Below are positions 1-11,100 of a stretch of 64,000 nt of DNA, piece by piece. Source of the stretch: Eutreptiella sp. 'Long Island Sound 2002' (Eukaryota; Euglenozoa; Euglenophyceae; Eutreptiales; Eutreptiaceae). The notes under the pieces were generated by a model that had not been told where the DNA came from, did not search any database, and saw nothing but the letters and a program-made list of their open reading frames with translations. Position 1 is the first letter of the stretch, and each line of letters starts with the position of its first letter. Where the stretch lies: NCBI GenBank assembly GCA_964036045.1, contig OZ038381.1:108815367-108879366 (forward strand). Reading direction: 5' to 3'. Made by a program: the position numbers and the translations under genes.

Positions 1-3000
1 CACGGGAGTGGGACCTCGGAGGTCTCTCCTCGGGAAATCAGTGGAATCCCAGAGAAAGCGAAGGCACATCGGGTGCCGAAGAAGGCTCCGGAAGAGCCAA
101 AACCACTGAGCTTCGCCACTCCCAACCCCTGGAGCGCCCTGCCAAGGGAAGTACATGTGGGTACGGGACATGGCAAGAAGGAAGGAGCGACCACGGAGAG
201 CCCTGTGGACGGGCAGGACCAACCCAAGATCTACACCATCCGTGACCATACCCTTGAAGTCCTGATGCACCCGGACGTGCTACAGTTGCATGCCGTGAGA
301 GTCGTCCATACACCTCATGGCAACGAGCGGCAGTTGCACTTGAAAGTGCGAGTACGGTGCGGACGAGAGGAGAAGGTGGTGGATGTGTTAGTGGATACGG
401 GTGCCCAGGTGAGCCTCGTCCGGAGAGGGTTGTTCAAGGAGGAATTCCTGCAGCCCAGCCGGAGACCGGTCCGCCTGAAGGTCGCGGAAGGAGAGATTAT
501 GGGTGGTGGCACCCATGAGGCCACTATCAGTATGGAATTCTGGGAGCATGAGCGCTTGAACCGCCCTGATCAGGCGAAGAGAAGCACTCTATCCGGGAAC
601 TTCTATGTGGCGGACATTACCGATTGGGATATGATCATGGGGTATGACTTCATGGTGGCCAACGCCATTGGAGCCCTTCCCCATCGAGCAACGCTGGTCC
701 GGGAGGACGACGAATGCCTCACATGGCTGTCCACGGATTATGCGTGCGGGTCATCCCAATGGAATGCTGAGGAAGAGGATCGGATCGTCCGAGCGGTGCA
801 AGCTGTGGGCGCCAAGTCCAGAGGAGACCGTGGAGTTCAGCTCACGGAGTATGGAATGGCGCCGCAAGTGTACGCCAGGATGATTCAGACGCTGGGAGCT
901 GAAGCGCCCGAGACGGACGTCTTCGCTTCCCGGGATGCCCCACTTCTGCGGAAGTGTAGGAGGCATTGCCATCGAGGAGACTCAGCCTGGCACAGGCATT
1001 GGGGTTTGAAGGAGTGGGGGCCCATGTATTGGCATGGCTCCCTGGACAACACCAGACGTACGGTGGAGAAGATCATCGCGGATAGGGCGAAGGGGATCCT
1101 GGTCATAACCGGCATAGGATCCACCCCATGTCCGCTGGAGGGTCTCAAGTCGACGCTGGACTCCATCACCCTGAACGAGATGTCATTCGGGCCAGAAGAG
1201 GAGTTGTTCATCGACGCCAAGGGTGTATCAATGCCCTCCCCGGGTCAAGCGTGGGGTACCAAGGCTTTCCTGGTGGATGGGGCGCAAGCCCAGCCCACGG
1301 GTGATGAAGCATTCATCCGTAGGGTGGAGGCGGTGCCCATGAAGGTCATGTTTGAGCCCAAGGAGGGGACGGATGAGTCAGTGAATGGCATTGACATCCT
1401 GTCCCACTCCGAGATCGACGACGTTGTCAACTACATGCGAATGGGGATGCACGACCGTGTGGCAGCCAAGAAGAGGCGGGCCATGGTCACATCTCCGCAT
1501 TGGTGGGATGACAAGATGTTGGTCACCGGCAAGTACGAGAAGGATGAGTTCGTGGCGAGGGTCATGGATCACATCCCGGACCAATACGATGGTCCGGTTG
1601 GGTCGGACCCACCAACTTGGGATTTTCCAAGAATGGGTGTCGATAGCGACAGTCACCAGCCCGATGCCGCAAATTTTCGAAGATTATCGGTGGGAAGTGC
1701 ACCCCACGACGATGAAGACGGCATATCGGACGAGGAGAAGTCGGATTCGGACCCGGAAGAGGCCTATACCGCAGTGCGTTCGGTTGTATCGATACCGAAG
1801 CAAGCGGCTGAGGAGGCCCAGGAGAACCCGAAGGTCGCTGAGCTGAAGGAGAGGCTGATCAAAGCCTATCCGCGGCTATTCAGTGGCGTCGCCAACAAGA
1901 ACCCTCCAGATCGTGGGAGGTTTGGCACAGCGAGGATCAAGCTGAAGCCGAACCCCAAGATCTATCGTCATCGGGAGTACCAACTTCAGGGCGATCGGGC
2001 CGAGGCCATGAAGAAGCTGTTGGCCGAGTTCATTGAGCGGGGATGGATCCAACCCTCCGACAGTGAGTGGGCCAGCCCAGCCTTCATCGTGCCCAAGAAG
2101 GAGAAGGGCGAGTGGAGGTTGGTGGTGGATTACAGGGGTTTGAACGAGCAGACCGAGCACGACTCGTATTCGCTTCCCCTGATCGACTCCATCCTCCAAA
2201 AGCAACAGAAAAAGCGGATTTTCACGGTGTTAGACCTGAAACACGGCTATCACCAGATGCCGCTACACCCGGACTCCAGGCCCTGCACAGCGATGTCGAC
2301 GCCGCTCGGGCCCATGCAGTGGAACGTGGTGCCTATGGGCGCCAAGAATGGCAACGCCGCTTTCCAGCGCATGATGGAGGACCTACTCGGTCCTGTCCGG
2401 GACTGTGCCGACCCCTTCGTGGATGACATCATCATCGGGTCCGGCACCGAGAACATGACTGAGGATGAGCTCATCGATGCGCATGAGAAGGATCTGCGCC
2501 GAGTGCTCAGCGAGTTGGACAAGCACAACATGGTGTGCAAGCCCACCAAAGCCTCACTCTTCGTGAAGGAAGTGGAGTTCGCGGGTCACGTGGTTGGTCA
2601 CGGGCAACGCCGTCCCATGCCTGGGAAGCTGGCGTCCCTGCACCACTGGGAGAAGCCCCAGACCATCAGCGAACTCCGGTCCTTCATGGGGTTCTGCAAT
2701 TACTATTCGGGCTATGTCCGGATGTATGCAGAACTGTCGGGGCCGCTGCACAAGATGTTGCAGGTGGGCAAGTTCGATGGCCGGAAGGGGAGCAAGAAGA
2801 AGCTTGCCTGGACCCCTGAGGCTGAGGATGCGTTCAACCGCCTGAAGGAGCGACTCCTGGGGCAGTTGGGGCTATTCCTGTCGGACCCGGACAAGGGATT
2901 CGTGCTACGGACAGACGCCTCGGACTATGCTGTGGGGGCAGTCCTCGAGCAAGTCCGGGACGACGGGACTCATGTTCCCGTGGCGTTTTGGAGCAGGATC

Positions 3001-5052
3001 CTGGCCGAGGGCCAACGCCGAACATGGACCGCGAGGGAGAAGGAGACATACGCCATTGTATGTGCGCTCAGGAAGTGGTCTGGCCACATCGGACTGCAGC
3101 CGGTGGTGGTTTGCATGGACCACCAGTCCCTACAGAGCTGGCACAAGGAGCATGTCGACACCCCCTCAGGACCAGCGGCTAGGAGGGCCCGATGGCACGA
3201 GATAATTGCCAAGTTCGACCTCAGCGTCGTATACGTCCCGGGGAAGGACAACACTGTGGCAGATTGCCTCAGTCGCTGGGCCTACCCCGCGGGCAAGGCT
3301 TGGATGGACATATCCAGCCATGGCGACGCCGAGGAGACCGAGGAGGCCAAGCGCATCATCGAGATGGAGAGGGCCATGGAGCAAGAGGGGGTCAAGTGCT
3401 TTGTGGTGATGGCAAACCGTACGGACCTGGCCAAGTTCCGGGGTGCCCGCGTCCAAGCTATTCGAGAGGAAACCCTCGAGCAATGGATGGTGGCCCCTGT
3501 AGAGCTAGTCAGGTCGGTGCTCACAGAGGACTGGTCGGATGACTATGCGGCATCCGAGCACTGGAACAAGTACTGGAATGCCGTGAGCGCCCCGTCTGAC
3601 GACGAATGGCCCGAGGGCTTGACCGAGGACGGCGACAAGTTGTTCCTCAAGGACAAGCTGCTGGTGCCAGAAAACCGAGTGGAGGAGCTCATTGACCATT
3701 GGGACAACGCCCAGCTCATGCATCCTGGTCGGGACAAGATGCAGCAGGACCTGGAGTGGCGGTTCAAGTTCCCTCCGGGGTACTACGCCATCCTGGATAG
3801 GTACTGCAGCGACTTTGCCGTGTGTCGGGCCAGGAAGAGCCCCAACCACTCCACAGCGGGCAACCCGGTGTATACGGCTATACCGGAGGCCCCTATGCGG
3901 TCCGTCGCCATGGATGTATTCGCCATGCCTGAGGTCACCGTGGACGGAGAGACCTACGACTGTGTCATCCTGGCAGTGGACAGGCACAGCGGGTATATCG
4001 TGGCGGGCAAGAAGTCCAAGAAGAAGGACAAAAAGGACAAGCATGGAGTGGGGCTGCAGGCCAAGACCGTCGCTAATGCCATGATCAGGCATTGGCTGAC
4101 GATTTTTGATGTCCCAGCTGTCATCTGCAGCGATCGGGGCAGTCAATTCGTGGGGACGTGGTTCAAGACGATGTGCAAGCACATGGGAATTCGGCACGCC
4201 AAGACCGTGGCATACCACAGCCGGTCGAATGGCAGGGCTGAGGTGGCCGGGCGGCAGATGTTCGAGAAGTTCCGCCAGCTGCACATCGACGAACCGGGCC
4301 GGAATTGGTACAATTCGCTGTGGAGGGTACTCCAAGCGTATCACGACCTTCGGGGGCCAACTGGACTGTCGCCCCATCGCATCCTGTTCCTACGGGATCG
4401 AGTGTCACGCACTCTCCCGTGGTTGAACCATGGCAAAGTGGCCCGAGATGCGAACGCCATGATGGCTGAGGCGGACGACACGGCGGCAAAGGTGTGCAAG
4501 GCACTTCAGGACGAGCATGAGAAGAGGGCCAAGTACTTCAAGCAGGGAAAGGTCCAGAAGTATGCTCTCCAAGATACCGTGTGGGTGGAGCGGCACCACA
4601 AGGATGTTCTGTCCAGGCATCGGCAGGCATCTTGGTATGTGCCGGGGGTAATCGTTCGGAAGGTCGGGCAGGATGTGTATGCGGTTCGTGTGGGGGATAA
4701 CAAGATCCTGGACCGCGACCATACCCAGCTCCGTCCCCGAGCACCAGATCCCAGCGGACGTCCCGTCACCTTCGAGTTCACGGCCGGCGATGTGGACTCG
4801 GACGACGAGGGTGAGGACGACGACTTCACCGCTGAGAAGATCCTGGCGGACAAGCCGGACCCGGGGACGCCTGGGGGTAGGCTTTATAAAGTCCGTTGGC
4901 AGGGATTCGCCGCATCCAGGGATTCGTGGGAGCCTCCGAGCAGTTTCGTGCCGAGGTATACCACGGTCTGGATGGACTACCTAAAGAAAAAGAATATTTC
5001 TTTGGATGTCAAGGACGTGTTGGCCCATTTGGTTGCTGCTGTAGCTTGGTAG
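1..5052 (+). CDS. pol: Pol polyprotein: protease, methyltransferase-like domain, RT, RNase H, integrase, chromodomain (5' partial)
   Basis: One open frame of 1683 codons from base 1 to a TAG; there is no real start, because sister copies reach pol by reading through the gag stop. Numbering from base 1: aspartic protease with DTG at 132-134 and flap-side motif IMGYDF near 211; a region at about 305-420 beginning TDVFAS that resembles Dam-like N6-adenine methyltransferases; reverse transcriptase with TVLDLKHGYHQ and active site FVDD at 806-809 (F replaces the usual Y); RNase H with TDAS, Asp 972; integrase with zinc-finger histidines 1233 and 1241 and catalytic D1305, D1378, E1414 (35 residues between the last two); chromodomain at about 1611-1667 with YKVRW and WEP. 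Codon 1272 encodes Phe where copies B and D have the zinc-ligand Cys, so integrase may be impaired. Two codons are also missing before GKKSKK relative to B and D. Confidence 0.95.
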   Translation, partial: HGSGTSEVSPREISGIPEKAKAHRVPKKAPEEPKPLSFATPNPWSALPREVHVGTGHGKKEGATTESPVDGQDQPKIYTIRDHTLEVLMHPDVLQLHAVRVVHTPHGNERQLHLKVRVRCGREEKVVDVLVDTGAQVSLVRRGLFKEEFLQPSRRPVRLKVAEGEIMGGGTHEATISMEFWEHERLNRPDQAKRSTLSGNFYVADITDWDMIMGYDFMVANAIGALPHRATLVREDDECLTWLSTDYACGSSQWNAEEEDRIVRAVQAVGAKSRGDRGVQLTEYGMAPQVYARMIQTLGAEAPETDVFASRDAPLLRKCRRHCHRGDSAWHRHWGLKEWGPMYWHGSLDNTRRTVEKIIADRAKGILVITGIGSTPCPLEGLKSTLDSITLNEMSFGPEEELFIDAKGVSMPSPGQAWGTKAFLVDGAQAQPTGDEAFIRRVEAVPMKVMFEPKEGTDESVNGIDILSHSEIDDVVNYMRMGMHDRVAAKKRRAMVTSPHWWDDKMLVTGKYEKDEFVARVMDHIPDQYDGPVGSDPPTWDFPRMGVDSDSHQPDAANFRRLSVGSAPHDDEDGISDEEKSDSDPEEAYTAVRSVVSIPKQAAEEAQENPKVAELKERLIKAYPRLFSGVANKNPPDRGRFGTARIKLKPNPKIYRHREYQLQGDRAEAMKKLLAEFIERGWIQPSDSEWASPAFIVPKKEKGEWRLVVDYRGLNEQTEHDSYSLPLIDSILQKQQKKRIFTVLDLKHGYHQMPLHPDSRPCTAMSTPLGPMQWNVVPMGAKNGNAAFQRMMEDLLGPVRDCADPFVDDIIIGSGTENMTEDELIDAHEKDLRRVLSELDKHNMVCKPTKASLFVKEVEFAGHVVGHGQRRPMPGKLASLHHWEKPQTISELRSFMGFCNYYSGYVRMYAELSGPLHKMLQVGKFDGRKGSKKKLAWTPEAEDAFNRLKERLLGQLGLFLSDPDKGFVLRTDASDYAVGAVLEQVRDDGTHVPVAFWSRILAEGQRRTWTAREKETYAIVCALRKWSGHIGLQPVVVCMDHQSLQSWHKEHVDTPSGPAARRARWHEIIAKFDLSVVYVPGKDNTVADCLSRWAYPAGKAWMDISSHGDAEETEEAKRIIEMERAMEQEGVKCFVVMANRTDLAKFRGARVQAIREETLEQWMVAPVELVRSVLTEDWSDDYAASEHWNKYWNAVSAPSDDEWPEGLTEDGDKLFLKDKLLVPENRVEELIDHWDNAQLMHPGRDKMQQDLEWRFKFPPGYYAILDRYCSDFAVCRARKSPNHSTAGNPVYTAIPEAPMRSVAMDVFAMPEVTVDGETYDCVILAVDRHSGYIVAGKKSKKKDKKDKHGVGLQAKTVANAMIRHWLTIFDVPAVICSDRGSQFVGTWFKTMCKHMGIRHAKTVAYHSRSNGRAEVAGRQMFEKFRQLHIDEPGRNWYNSLWRVLQAYHDLRGPTGLSPHRILFLRDRVSRTLPWLNHGKVARDANAMMAEADDTAAKVCKALQDEHEKRAKYFKQGKVQKYALQDTVWVERHHKDVLSRHRQASWYVPGVIVRKVGQDVYAVRVGDNKILDRDHTQLRPRAPDPSGRPVTFEFTAGDVDSDDEGEDDDFTAEKILADKPDPGTPGGRLYKVRWQGFAASRDSWEPPSSFVPRYTTVWMDYLKKKNISLDVKDVLAHLVAAVAW

Positions 5053-5436
5053 CTGTGTCCCCCCTTGGCATTTTGTTTGTTTCTGTGCTTGCAGAGACGG
5101 GTGAGGGCGTTCATCTGGGGATTTTTCGGCCTTGATTGGCCATATACCCCCTTCACTCGATCTCCACATATATATTTCACTGTGGTATACTTATTTAGGT
5201 CGACCGACGACGTTTTTCTATCTTTGATCCCCTTGGTCCATGTTGTAGATCAAGTGGAGACCGGATATGGCGTAGGGCGCTGAGTATCAGTGTCCTCACC
5301 CCTCCCTTGGGGCATGGGGGACGCCTACGACGTGTGTGGGGCCTCCATGTGTCCTTGGGACATGGAGGGGGGGGTTGGAGCCCATTGGGGTCCTCCCGTC
5401 CTCTCTTCAATGACTTCCGAGCGGTAACAACGCTCT

Positions 5437-5447
5437 GAGAAGGGGGG
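5437..5447 (+). other. Polypurine tract of copy A
   Basis: The purine run gagaagggggg directly abuts the TGAAGCC start of the 3' LTR. It is the expected RNase H-resistant primer for plus-strand DNA synthesis. The same position in D reads gacaagggggg, and in the 3' half of B gagaaggggc. The 5053-5436 stretch between the pol stop and this tract is 3' UTR conserved in all three copies; I see no gene in it. Confidence 0.8.
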
Positions 5448-7817
5448 TGAAGCCGGTTCGGACCCCCTTGGCCATCTTGGGGTCAAATGGGGTGTGTCTC
5501 TATGTGCCGGCAAGCCGCCATTGGCTGATATCATACTCTCCCATCCACCTGACCTAACCCTATGTGATAGTGTGATAGGTTTGGTCATTGCGGCTGTGAG
5601 CGGCAATATTCAGTACCGAGGCGCCGCCAGCGGAGATTTATATATCGGAATATCAGGAATCAACAGGGTTTTATTATCATGATGTTTCCGTAATTTTTCA
5701 GCCTTTCGTTCTGATGGTCAATGTATCGGCGACCGTCAGTTGGCTCGCGATTTTGCGTTAACCGATTGGTTAACTGTTATTTCCAGATATTTTGGCGGAT
5801 ACTCCGTTGAAGGGTCAGATCTCATCAGCAAAGGGTTCGTTGCTTCCGCAATTTTCTAAAAAAGCACTCGAAATTTTATTCTGAATTTTTCGCGATGTCG
5901 AAATCGGATTTTCGACTTCGACATCGCCGCACTTGATTTGGACTTCTTCGAGGGGTCATACTCCTTTCCCTATGCCCGAATCAGGTTTCCCTTATACTTG
6001 CCACCCATTTGACTTGGAGATATAAGGGAAACAAAAGTGAATCGTGGGACCACTTTGAAGGACCATATCTACGCGCCAGTGTGAAGCGAGAGTATAAGGA
6101 ACGTTGGGTTGCAAGCGCCTTAGTCTCAAGTTAATTTAGGAAGCATCAAACGCCTTTGGTGCGCACACATGCCCGGTGTAGGAAGGGGAAAGTGCCAAGA
6201 GGGTATAAAGTGATATATAACTCTTGGACCGTGCAACCGAATATTTTAATGCGACTTTCGAGTGTGCCACATGAGTGTTGGGGTTGCATAGCAACTTTCC
6301 TTGGGTTCCTACGTATTTTTAACGTGAAGTTATGTCCATGGAGGGACATGGCATATCATGGTGGGAGCCACATTTTGAGGGTATGTGTTATATGCATGGT
6401 ATATGTCTTAATATGCTCACGCCCATGTTATATATCTTCGTGTGGCCGAAGAGATGGGGAGCCATACGTGACAAGGGTTTTGCCCATGTCTTAATTGTGG
6501 AATTCAAAGCGCTAGACCAAGTCTACCGCGTATGTATTGCTCATGGTATGTTTGACAAAGAGATCCATGAGTGCACTCCAATTTTCATGGGGCATGTAGA
6601 TATGAGTGGCGAAGGTATCTCCATGCGCCCGATTGGGGATCCAAGTGGGGGAATTGTTCGTAAATGGTTCTAATCATTTGTGTATTGAACCATGAGCGGA
6701 TATCATGGGTGAGCATAGAGATATACTATCATGACAACTTTGTATTTGGTCATATTTTCATGTTTTTGACCTCATTTTTTGCTCATTTTTGCGTTTTGTG
6801 TACTTACCTGGTCGGCAAACAGCAAGAAGCCTGTGGGGAGTCCAACCATGGTATGTTGTTCATATGTTGGCATATGCTTTGGAGTTGAACACCACCATAT
6901 GCCGGATCGAGTACTCCATTTGGCTTGGCGCACGAAGGATCACAAGAATTGGTCTCAAGATCATGGGCTGACTTGGGCAGTGCGTGGCGCCCATATTCGA
7001 AGGGGTTTCGAGGGTAGGTGGGGATGTACATGGGCATTGGCCTTTGGTCTCTATCCTCCATGAATATTAGACTTAGATTCCATGCATGCTTTGAGCCTTC
7101 GGATAAGTAGTAACTTCAATTTTGAGCATATATTTGATATATGGCCAATATGGGGTGAATTGGCAGTGTTTTGGCATGTTATGAGTTCAATCTCATGGGG
7201 CATATCTTCAAGCCCAATCGACTCCAAGTCCAACCAAGGTTATGTCAGGGTAGGGCATGGTCCTGAGTGCCACTCTAGGCCATGACACGCCGACTCCCCC
7301 TTTTGGGCTAAGATTTAGAGGCTTGGGAGTGAACACATTTTTGGGGTTTGTGTAGTGACTTGTGACACATGGCATTCAGCCACCTCATTTGACCTGGTTC
7401 AGGGCAATATGTTGGTGAGTCAAGGGAAGGTCTTGGGTCCAGGGAATGAGGGGTTTATGGCTGTGATTGTGTATGTTTACCTCTTTCCCCAACTTTGCTT
7501 TATTTGTGTTCATATGCCAATTTCAGGGCTTTCTTTCTTCTTTGGTGCAATTCTTGTACATGCCCGCCATCGTGAGACCATCGATGTGCTGAACGGAAGC
7601 CCGCAGCCTGACTTGGATTGTGAATTGGGTTATTGCTGTATTTGTGGGATCTGGTTGCTATTCAGGGTTGAAGGAGGATTACTTTTTCTATATTTTTGGA
7701 TTTTGGACCCTGGACTTTGAGGATTTTGAGAAATGCAATCGTTGATCCGGAGTAAATCAGCAGGGGTAGCAGGCGGAAGGGGCACAGCGGGGGCCGGGCC
7801 TGGTAGGGACCTTCTTT
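5448..7817 (+). repeat. 3' LTR of copy A (2370 bp)
   Basis: Start and end are set by comparison with the paired LTRs of element D and the LTRs of B. It begins TGAAGCCGGTTCGG and ends ...GGACCTTCTTT, so it starts with TG but does not end in CA. The last ~80 bases encode the N-terminus of gag (MQSLIRSKSAG...) when the sequence serves as a 5' LTR. It is very long for Ty3/gypsy. Small open frames inside it are not conserved as proteins between copies and look non-coding. Confidence 0.9.
5636..5646 (+). promoter_or_regulatory. TATA-like element in family-1 LTR
   Basis: The A+T stretch atttatatatc lies about 190 bases into the LTR and recurs at the same place in the other LTRs (39835-39845 on +; 46359-46369 and 58097-58107 on -; changed in B near 17697). 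It is a candidate U3 core promoter. No transcription start can be seen, so this is a positional guess. Confidence 0.3.
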
Positions 7818-8188
7818 ACATTATCAAATCTGAATTTCTGATATTGACCCCCATCCATCAAATGCTCACATCTTTCATTTGTGCAATTGGTGTCAAGTTG
7901 TGCCTTGTCTCCTTATCCTCCTCCACACTTCATTGCAAGTGTCCAACGAGAGTAGAACAAGGTTGGGTGATTAACAAACCAACAGTATTGTTTCCTCCCT
8001 TCCCTTCCTCTAACAAAGAAAGGTTAAGTGGTAACAAACCACGGTCAAGAAGGTCAAAAGATTGCAGGTAGCAAATGACATTGAACATTGTGTTTGTTTG
8101 TGCATGTGCATTTGATATATTTGTACATTAGATGTTTGCTTATTTGGTTTTATTTAGGATGCTTGCCGACTAATTGATTTTCAACTCG
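7818..8188 (-). repeat. Dispersed repeat R, distal half, next to copy A
   Basis: Reverse-complement match, with scattered substitutions, to 35101-35477. It starts at the right end of the A LTR (acattatcaaatc...) and stops abruptly at tcaactcg, where integrase sequence of copy B begins. The matching proximal half of R is at 38432-38521, joined to the other part of B. R is not recognised; no ORF or terminal repeat is visible. Confidence 0.8.
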
Positions 8189-8196
8189 ATTCGCCC
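8186..8196. other. Left breakpoint of ~30-kb inversion
   Basis: R sequence (…tcaactcg) passes directly into antisense integrase (attcgcccggttcg). Compared with the intact R copy at 34997 and intact pol in A, this junction and the one at 38521 are reciprocal. About 12 bp of pol and 20 bp of R are missing, and there is essentially no shared homology, which suggests end joining. Confidence 0.75.
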
Positions 8197-11100
8197 GGTT
8201 CGTCGATGTGCAGCTGGCGGAACTTTTCGAACATCTGCCGCCCGGCCACCTCAGCCCAGCCATTCGACCGGCTGTGGTACGCCACGGTCTTGGCGTGCCG
8301 AATGCCCATGTGCTTGCACATCGTCTTGAACCACGTCGCCACAAACTGACTGCCCCGATCGCTGCAGATGACAGCTGGGACATCGAAAATCGTCAGCCAA
8401 TGCCTGATCATGGCATTAGCGACGGTCTTGGCCTGCAGCCCCACTCCATGCTTGTCCTTCTTGCCCTTTTTCTTGGACTTCTTGCCAGGGGCCGCCACGA
8501 TATACCCACTGTGCCTATTCAATGCCAGGATGACACAGTCGTAGGTCTCTGCTTCCACAGTGACCTCAGGCATGGCGAATACATCCATGGCCATGGACCG
8601 TATAGGGGCTTCCGGTATAGCCGTATACACCGGGTTGCCCGCTGTGGTGTGGTGGGGGCTCTTCGTGGCCCGACACACGGCACAGTCGCTGCAGTACCTA
8701 TCCAGGATGGCGTAGTACCCCGGAGGGAACTTGAAACGCCACTCCAGGTCCTGCTGCATCTTGTCTCGGCCAGGGTGCATGAGCTGGGCATTGTGCCAAT
8801 GGTCAATGAGCTCCTCCATTCGGTTCTCGGGCACCAGCAGCTTGTCCTTGAGGAACAACTTGTCCCCATCCTCTGTCAAGCCCTCGGGCCATTCGTCGTC
8901 CGACGGGGCGCTCACGGCATTCCAGTACTTGCTCCAGTGCTCGGATGCCGCATAGTCATCCGACCAGTCCTCTGTAAGCACCGACCTGACTAGCTCTACA
9001 GGGGCCACCATCCATTGCTCGAGGGTTTCCTCTCGAATAGCTTGGACGCGGGCACCCCGGAACTTGGCCACGTCTGTACGGTTTGCCATCACCACAAAGC
9101 ACTTGACCCCCTCTTGCTCCATGGCCTTCTGGATCTCGATGATGCGCTTGGCCTCCTCGGTCTCCTCGGCGTCCCCATGGCTGGATATGTCCATCCAAGC
9201 CTTGCCCGCGGGCTAGGCCCATCGACTGAGGCAATCTGCCACAGTGTTGTCCTTCCCCGGGACGTACACGACGCTGAGGTCGAACTTGGCGAACGTCTCG
9301 TGCCATCGGGCCCTTCTAGCCGCTGGTCCTGAGGGGGTGTCGACATGCTCCTTGTGCCAGCTCTGTAGGGACTGGTGGTCTGTGCAAACCACCACCGGCT
9401 GTAGTCCGATGTGGCCAGACCACTTCCTGAGCGCACATACAATGCCGTATGTCTCCTTCTTCCTCGCGGTCCATGTTCGGCGTTGGCCCTCGGCCAGGAT
9501 CCGACTCCAAAACGCCACGGGTCCATGAGTCCCGTCGTCCCGGACTTGCTCGAGGACTGCCCCCACGGCATAGTCCGAGGCGTCTGTCCGTAGCACGAAT
9601 CCCTTGTCCGGGTCCACCAGGAACAGCCCCAACTGCCCCAGGAGTCGCTCCTTCAGGCGGTTGAACGCATCTTCGGCCTCAGGGGTCCAGGCAAGTTTCT
9701 TCTTGCTCCCCTTCCGGCCATCGAACTTGCCCACTTGCAGCATCTTGTGCAGCGGCCCCGACAGTTCTGCATACATTCGGACATAGCCCGAATAGTAGTT
9801 GCAGAAACCCATGAAGGATCGGAGTTCGCTGATAGTCTGGGGCTTTTCCCAGTGGAGCAGGGACGCCAGCTTCCCAGGCATGGGACAGCGTTCCCCCTTG
9901 ACCAACCACGTGACCCGCGAACTCCACTTCCTTCACGAAGAGTGAGGCTTTGGTGGGCTTGCACACCATGTTGTGCTTATCCAACTCGCTGAGCACTCGG
10001 CGCAGTTCTTTCACATGCGCGTCGAAGAGCTCCTCCTCAGTCATGTTCTCCGTGACGGACCCGATGATGATGTCATCGACGAAGGGGTCGGCACAGTCCC
10101 GGACAGGACCGAGTAGGTCCTCCATCATGCGCTGGAGAGCAGCGTTGCCATTCTTGGCCCCCATAGGCACCACCTTCCACTGCATGGGCCCCAGCGGCGT
10201 TGACATCGCTGTGCAGGGCCTGGAGTCCGGGTGTAGCGGCATCTGGTGATAGCCGTGTTTCAGGTCTAACACCGTGAAAATCCGCTTTTTCTGTTGTTTT
10301 TGGAGGATGGAGTTCATCAGGGGAAGCGAGTATGAGTCGTGCTCGGTCTGCTCGTTCAAACCTCTGTAATCAACCACCAACCTCCACTGGCCCTTCTCCT
10401 TCTTGGGCACAATGAAGGCTGGGCTGGCCCACTCACTGTCGGAGGGTTCGATCCATCCCCGCTCAATGAACTCGGCCAACAGCTTCTTCATGGCCTCGGC
10501 CCGATCGCCCTGAAGTTGGTGCTCCCGATGACGATAGATCTTGGGGTTCGGCTTCAGCTTGATCTTCGCTGTACCAAACCTCCCATGATCTGGAGGGTTC
10601 TTGTTGGCGACGCCACTGAATAGCCGCAGATAGGCATTGATCAGCCTCTCCTTCAGGTCGGCGACCTTCGGGTTCTCCTGGGCCTCTTCAGCCGCTTGTT
10701 TTGGTATAGATACAACCGACCGCACTGCGGTATAGGCCTCTTCCGGGTCTGAATCCGACTTCTCCTCGTCCGATATGCCGTCTTCATCGTCGTGGGGTGC
10801 ACTTCCCACCGATAATCTTCGGGAATTTGCGGCGTCGGGCTGGTTATTGTCGCTATCGGCCCCCATTCTTGGAAAGTCCCATGTCGGCGGGTCCGACCCA
10901 ACCGGACCATCGTATTGGTCCGCGATGTGATCCATGACCCTCGCCACGATCTCATCCCTCTCGTACTTGCCGGTGAACAACATCTTGTCATCCCACCAAT
11001 GCGGAGATGTGACCATGGCCCGCCTCTTCTTGGCTGCCACACGGTCGTGCATCCCCATCCGCATGTAGTTGACGACATCGTCGATCTCGGCATGGGACAG

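Larger units (their letters stand above)
1..7817 (+). mobile_element. Ty3/gypsy chromovirus copy A (family 1), 5' part outside window
   Basis: An LTR retrotransposon read on +. The window starts about 12 bases after where the gag stop lies in sister copies B and D, so gag and the 5' LTR are off the left edge. Visible order: pol (1-5052), 3' UTR (5053-5436), polypurine tract (5437-5447), 3' LTR (5448-7817). The 3' flank begins acatt and continues as repeat R, so A landed inside an R copy. The 5' target duplication cannot be checked. A is the least damaged family-1 pol here, with no stop or frameshift, but it has one suspicious integrase substitution described under pol. Confidence 0.95.
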
